DNA of 8,921 bases, taken from Actinomycetes bacterium (GTDB lineage Bacteria > Actinomycetota > Actinomycetes > Actinomycetales > Microbacteriaceae). Positions 6,374-8,921 of the stretch are shown here, piece by piece. Position 1 is the first letter of the stretch. Each line of letters opens with the position of its first letter. The translations under genes and the position numbers were made by a program. The notes under the pieces were generated by a model. It saw nothing but the letters and a program-made list of their open reading frames with translations. It searched no databases and had not been told where the DNA came from. The stretch is from positions 1 to 8,921 of the forward strand of contig JAEYUT010000067.1 of the NCBI GenBank assembly GCA_023432305.1, read 5' to 3'.

Positions 6374-6379
6374 TAGAGT
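6374..6379 (+). promoter_or_regulatory. Candidate -10 element of the PNP operon (leaderless start)
   Basis: TAGAGT (TAnnnT) lies 6 nt before ATG at 6386. The purine run AGGGG directly touches the ATG and so is too close to act as a ribosome-binding site, which favours a leaderless transcript. The -35 position of this promoter falls at about 6350-6356, on the start codon of lpdA. Confidence 0.45.
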
Positions 6380-6385
6380 GAGGGG

Positions 6386-7213
6386 ATGCAGACCGAGCAC
6401 CCTCTCGACGTCGAGGGCGCGGACCCGTTCGCCATCGCGAAGACCGCTGCCGATCAGATCGCACAGGCGACAGGCGTCGACCGACACGACATCGCACTCA
6501 CCCTCGGATCCGGATGGGCGAAAGCGGCGGACCTCATCGGAGAGACCGTCGCCACGATCCCGGCGACCGAGATCATCGGCTTCTCGAAGCCCGCGCTCAC
6601 GGGGCACGTGGGAACGCTGCGCAGTGTGCGGCTGCCGAACGGCAAGCACGCGCTCGTGATCGGCGCCCGCACCCATTTCTACGAGGGCCACGGGGTGCGT
6701 CGGGTCGTGCATTCGGTGCGCACCGCCGCCGCCGCCGGCGCGACCACCATGATCCTCACCAACGGCGCGGGCGGCATCAAGGAGACCTGGAAGCCCGGCA
6801 CACCGGTTCTCATCAGCGACCACATCAACCTCACCGCCGCGTCGCCCCTCGAAGGCGCGACCTTCATCGACCTCACTGACCTGTACTCGCAGCGCCTGCG
6901 CGACCTCGCCCGCAGCGTGCAGCCTGACCTCGACGAGGGCGTCTACGTGCAGTTCCGCGGGCCCCACTACGAGACGCCCGCCGAAGTGCAGATGGCGAAG
7001 ACCATCGGCGGCCACATCGTGGGCATGTCGACCGCCCTCGAGGCGATCGCCGCGCGCGAAGCGGGCATGGAGATCCTCGGCTTCTCGCTCATCACGAACC
7101 TCGCCGCCGGCATCTCCCCGGAGCCGCTCAGCCACGCCGAGGTTCTGCAGGCGGGCAAGGACGCCGAGGCGCGCATCAGCGAGCTCCTCGCCCGCGTCGT
7201 GGGAGAGATCTGA
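6386..7213 (+). CDS. punA: Purine nucleoside phosphorylase (trimeric PNP family)
   Basis: This 275-residue enzyme cleaves purine nucleosides with phosphate to free base and ribose-1-phosphate or deoxyribose-1-phosphate. It belongs to the low-molecular-mass trimeric class (mammalian-type PNP). Visible motifs are phosphate-binding LGSGW (40-44), H74 in LTGHVG, GARTHFYEGH (93-102) with R95 and H97, NGAGG (126-130, where human PNP has NAAGG), GPHYETPAE (192-200) with base-binding E200, GMST (213-216), and SLITNLAAG (234-242) with N238, which aligns with human N243. Those E and N residues fit a 6-oxopurine (guanosine/inosine) preference. Mycobacterial orthologues are often labelled deoD, although they are not of the hexameric DeoD type. 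The gene is likely leaderless, is divergent from lpdA, and its TGA overlaps the ATG of the next gene by one base, so the two should be co-translated. Confidence 0.95.
   Translation: MQTEHPLDVEGADPFAIAKTAADQIAQATGVDRHDIALTLGSGWAKAADLIGETVATIPATEIIGFSKPALTGHVGTLRSVRLPNGKHALVIGARTHFYEGHGVRRVVHSVRTAAAAGATTMILTNGAGGIKETWKPGTPVLISDHINLTAASPLEGATFIDLTDLYSQRLRDLARSVQPDLDEGVYVQFRGPHYETPAEVQMAKTIGGHIVGMSTALEAIAAREAGMEILGFSLITNLAAGISPEPLSHAEVLQAGKDAEARISELLARVVGEI
7201..7207 (+). promoter_or_regulatory. Ribosome binding site inside the PNP gene for the downstream mutase
   Basis: GGGAGAG lies 5 nt before ATG at 7213 and inside the last codons of the PNP gene. Together with the TGATG stop/start overlap it indicates translational coupling. 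Confidence 0.6.
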
Positions 7214-8877
7214 TGACGGCGAGTGACCCGATCGATGCCGCGCGCGCGTGGGCGGCGCAGGATCCGGATGACGTGACGCGCGCCCAGCTGGAGGCGCTGC
7301 TCGGCCGTGCCGACGCGGGCGACCCGGATGCGCGCGCCGAGATCGCCTCCCGTTTCGCCGGCCGGCTCACGTTCGGAACCGCAGGCCTGCGCGGGGAGCT
7401 CGGCGCGGGGCCCCTGCGCATGAACCGCGTGCTCGTGAGCCAGGCGGCCGCAGGACTCGCCGCCTACCTGCTCGCCCGCGACGAGTCGCCCTCGATCGTC
7501 ATCGGGTACGACGGACGCCGCAACTCCGACATCTTCGCCCGCGACACCGCCGAGATCATGGCGGGCGCGGGCGTGCGCACGATCCTGCTCCCGCGTCTGC
7601 TGCCCACCCCCGTCCTCGCATTCGCGGTGCGGCACCTCGGCACGAGCGCCGGCGTCATGGTGACAGCGAGCCACAACCCGGCTGCCGACAACGGCTACAA
7701 GGTGTACCTGGGCGGCCCCGATCGCGGCTCGCAGATCGTCTCCCCGGCTGACGCCGAGATCCAGGCTGCCATCGTCGCGGCTGCCGAGCAGCCGATCACC
7801 CAGTACCCCCGATCGACCGACTTCACCTACGCCGACGAGTCCGTCGTCGACGAGTACGTGCGCCGCACGGCCGCCCTGGTGTCCGATCCGGTGCCCCTCA
7901 CCGTCGTCTACACGGCGATGCACGGCGTGGGCTGGCCGGTCGCGAAGGCAGTCTTCGATGCCGCAGGCGTGACGAACGTGATCTCCGTCGCCGAGCAACA
8001 GGAACCGGACCCCGCCTTCCCGACGGTCGACTTCCCGAACCCGGAGGAGCCGGGTGCGATGGATCTCGCGTTCGCGGCGGCATCCGCACGCGACGCCGAT
8101 CTGGTGATCGCCAACGACCCCGACGCGGACCGCGTCGCCGTGGGCGTCCCGGACGGCCGCGGCGGCTGGACGCGCCTCTCGGGCAACGAGGTGGGATGGC
8201 TCCTCGGCTGGCGCGCTGCGCGCCGCCTCGAGTCCGCGGGTGTGAGCGAGGGCACCTTCGCCTGCTCGCTGGTGAGCTCGCCCGCGCTCGGCGTCGTCGC
8301 CCGCGAACACGGCTTCGACTTCGAGGAGACCCTCACCGGATTCAAATGGATCTCGCGTGCCGCAGGGCTTGTGTACGGCTACGAGGAGGCGCTCGGCTAC
8401 CTCGTCGATCCGGAGAAGGTGCGCGACAAAGACGGCATCTCCGCCGCCGCCGAGGTCATCGCGCTGTTCTCCGAGCTGGCCGCCGAGGGCGTCTCGTTCG
8501 AGCAGCACCGCGACGACTTCGCGGACCGCTTCGGTGCATTCGCGTCCGGTCAGATCTCGATCCGCGTCTCGGATCTCGCCCGCATCCCCCAGCTGATGGC
8601 GAAGCTGCGCACAACCCCGCCGAGCGAGGTCGGGGGCCTGCGCGTGGACCGCATCGACGACTTCGCGGACGGCTTCGGCCCGTTCCCGCCGAGCGAGATC
8701 CTGCGCTTCTGGTTCGCCGACGGCAGCCGCGTGATCGTGCGCCCGTCAGGCACCGAGCCGAAGCTCAAGTGCTACCTCGACACCCGCAGCGACGACGGCA
8801 CCGCCGCCGAACGCCACGCGAAGGCGGAGGCGGCCCTTGCCGCACTCGAGAGCGGAATGCGCGAACTGCTCGTCTAG
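7213..8877 (+). CDS. pmmB: Phosphohexomutase-family protein (phosphomannomutase/phosphoglucomutase; possibly phosphopentomutase)
   Basis: The 554-residue protein has all four domains of the alpha-D-phosphohexomutase family. Motifs in order are FGTAGLRG (54-61), the active-site serine S153 in TASHNP (151-156), the Mg-binding loop NDPDADR (301-307), sugar-specificity regions GFKWI (376-380) and EEALGY (391-396), and the phosphate-binding RPSGTEPK (510-517). All catalytic residues are intact. The length of about 550 residues and FGTAGLRG place it in the PGM2-like branch, which in animals includes phosphopentomutase, rather than the shorter AlgC type of about 460 residues. It follows PNP with a 1-bp stop/start overlap, so a role in turning ribose-1-phosphate or deoxyribose-1-phosphate into the 5-phosphate is reasonable. 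Mycobacterial orthologues beside PNP are named pmmB. Activity on mannose- or glucose-phosphates cannot be excluded from sequence. Confidence 0.93.
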   Translation: MTASDPIDAARAWAAQDPDDVTRAQLEALLGRADAGDPDARAEIASRFAGRLTFGTAGLRGELGAGPLRMNRVLVSQAAAGLAAYLLARDESPSIVIGYDGRRNSDIFARDTAEIMAGAGVRTILLPRLLPTPVLAFAVRHLGTSAGVMVTASHNPAADNGYKVYLGGPDRGSQIVSPADAEIQAAIVAAAEQPITQYPRSTDFTYADESVVDEYVRRTAALVSDPVPLTVVYTAMHGVGWPVAKAVFDAAGVTNVISVAEQQEPDPAFPTVDFPNPEEPGAMDLAFAAASARDADLVIANDPDADRVAVGVPDGRGGWTRLSGNEVGWLLGWRAARRLESAGVSEGTFACSLVSSPALGVVAREHGFDFEETLTGFKWISRAAGLVYGYEEALGYLVDPEKVRDKDGISAAAEVIALFSELAAEGVSFEQHRDDFADRFGAFASGQISIRVSDLARIPQLMAKLRTTPPSEVGGLRVDRIDDFADGFGPFPPSEILRFWFADGSRVIVRPSGTEPKLKCYLDTRSDDGTAAERHAKAEAALAALESGMRELLV

Positions 8878-8882
8878 CTCCC

Positions 8883-8921
8883 TCACGACGAAGCGCCGTC
8901 GCCCGCTGCAGACGCAGGGGC
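8883..8921 (-). CDS. Possible C-terminal end of a convergent minus-strand gene (partial)
   Basis: From the window edge, one minus-strand frame reads APASAAGDGASS and ends with TGA at 8885-8883, just 5 bp beyond the stop of the mutase gene. An Ala/Ser/Gly-rich tail is common at actinobacterial C-termini, and convergent neighbours with short gaps occur elsewhere in this window. Twelve codons are too few for a firm call and third positions are only moderately GC-rich. Otherwise 8878-8921 shows only a weak 5-bp inverted repeat (CGACG 8886-8890, CGTCG 8897-8901). Confidence 0.2.
   Translation of the reverse strand, partial: APASAAGDGASS

Noticed and set aside
4866..6659. 597-codon open frame on plus through lpdA into the PNP gene
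   Set aside because: It is a shadow of lpdA and then out of frame with PNP; the sequence is His/Arg/Asp-rich without recognisable domains.
6967..8508. 513-codon open frame on minus opposite PNP and the mutase
   Set aside because: The plus-strand genes here have full motif sets; the minus frame is Gly/Arg/Val-rich shadow sequence.
8886..8901. Inverted repeat CGACG/CGTCG after the mutase as a terminator
   Set aside because: Five base pairs with a 6-nt loop and no T-tract are expected by chance in DNA this GC-rich.
1..8921. Mobile element, prophage, CRISPR or defence system
   Set aside because: No transposase, integrase, nuclease or helicase motif and no regularly spaced repeat array is visible. 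The short repeats upstream of accA3 are too few and irregular for CRISPR.

Overview
The window is high-GC DNA (by eye about 70% G+C, with codons ending mostly in G or C). It looks like chromosomal DNA of an actinobacterium, probably of the Microbacteriaceae. The support is the codon usage, likely leaderless starts (a TAnnnT hexamer 6-8 nt before an ATG with no usable Shine-Dalgarno), and a gene set and order resembling one mycobacterial region: maf, accA3, lpdA, a trimeric-type purine nucleoside phosphorylase (PNP) and a phosphohexomutase (Rv3282, Rv3285, Rv3303c, Rv3307 and Rv3308 in M. tuberculosis, from memory). I see no transposase, integrase, phage gene, CRISPR array, tRNA or rRNA.

Layout. 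1-978 (minus): a two-component pair, with a LuxR/NarL-type response regulator first and then the start of a membrane protein that is probably its sensor kinase, cut by the window edge. 1056-2285 (minus): a TRAM-domain RNA uracil-C5-methyltransferase without the usual iron-sulfur cysteines. A 25-bp gap separates it from the divergent maf (2311-2937, plus). A 136-bp intergenic region with a hairpin, direct repeats and a leaderless-type promoter precedes accA3 (3074-4831, plus), the biotin-carboxylase/biotin-carrier subunit of an acyl-CoA carboxylase. accA3 converges on lpdA (4908-6356, minus), a disulfide-less flavoprotein NAD(P)H-quinone reductase. Almost the whole gap between these two genes is one 73-nt palindrome. 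A 29-bp gap with back-to-back promoters separates lpdA from the divergent PNP gene (6386-7213, plus), whose stop codon overlaps the start of a phosphohexomutase-family gene (7213-8877, plus). The last 44 bases may hold the tail of a minus-strand gene.

How they fit together. PNP releases ribose-1-phosphate or deoxyribose-1-phosphate from purine nucleosides, and the coupled mutase could convert it to the 5-phosphate, forming a salvage unit. AccA3 makes carboxybiotin for malonyl-CoA or methylmalonyl-CoA synthesis, but no carboxyltransferase (beta) subunit lies in the window. Maf is a nucleotide-sanitising pyrophosphatase, LpdA a redox enzyme, and the methyltransferase modifies RNA. These look like housekeeping genes. 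The most interesting signals are non-coding: the long palindrome at 4833-4905, the composite repeats upstream of accA3, the overlapping divergent promoters, a possible 17-codon leader peptide before the response regulator, and an apparently over-used octamer. I did not find a convincing undescribed multi-gene system.
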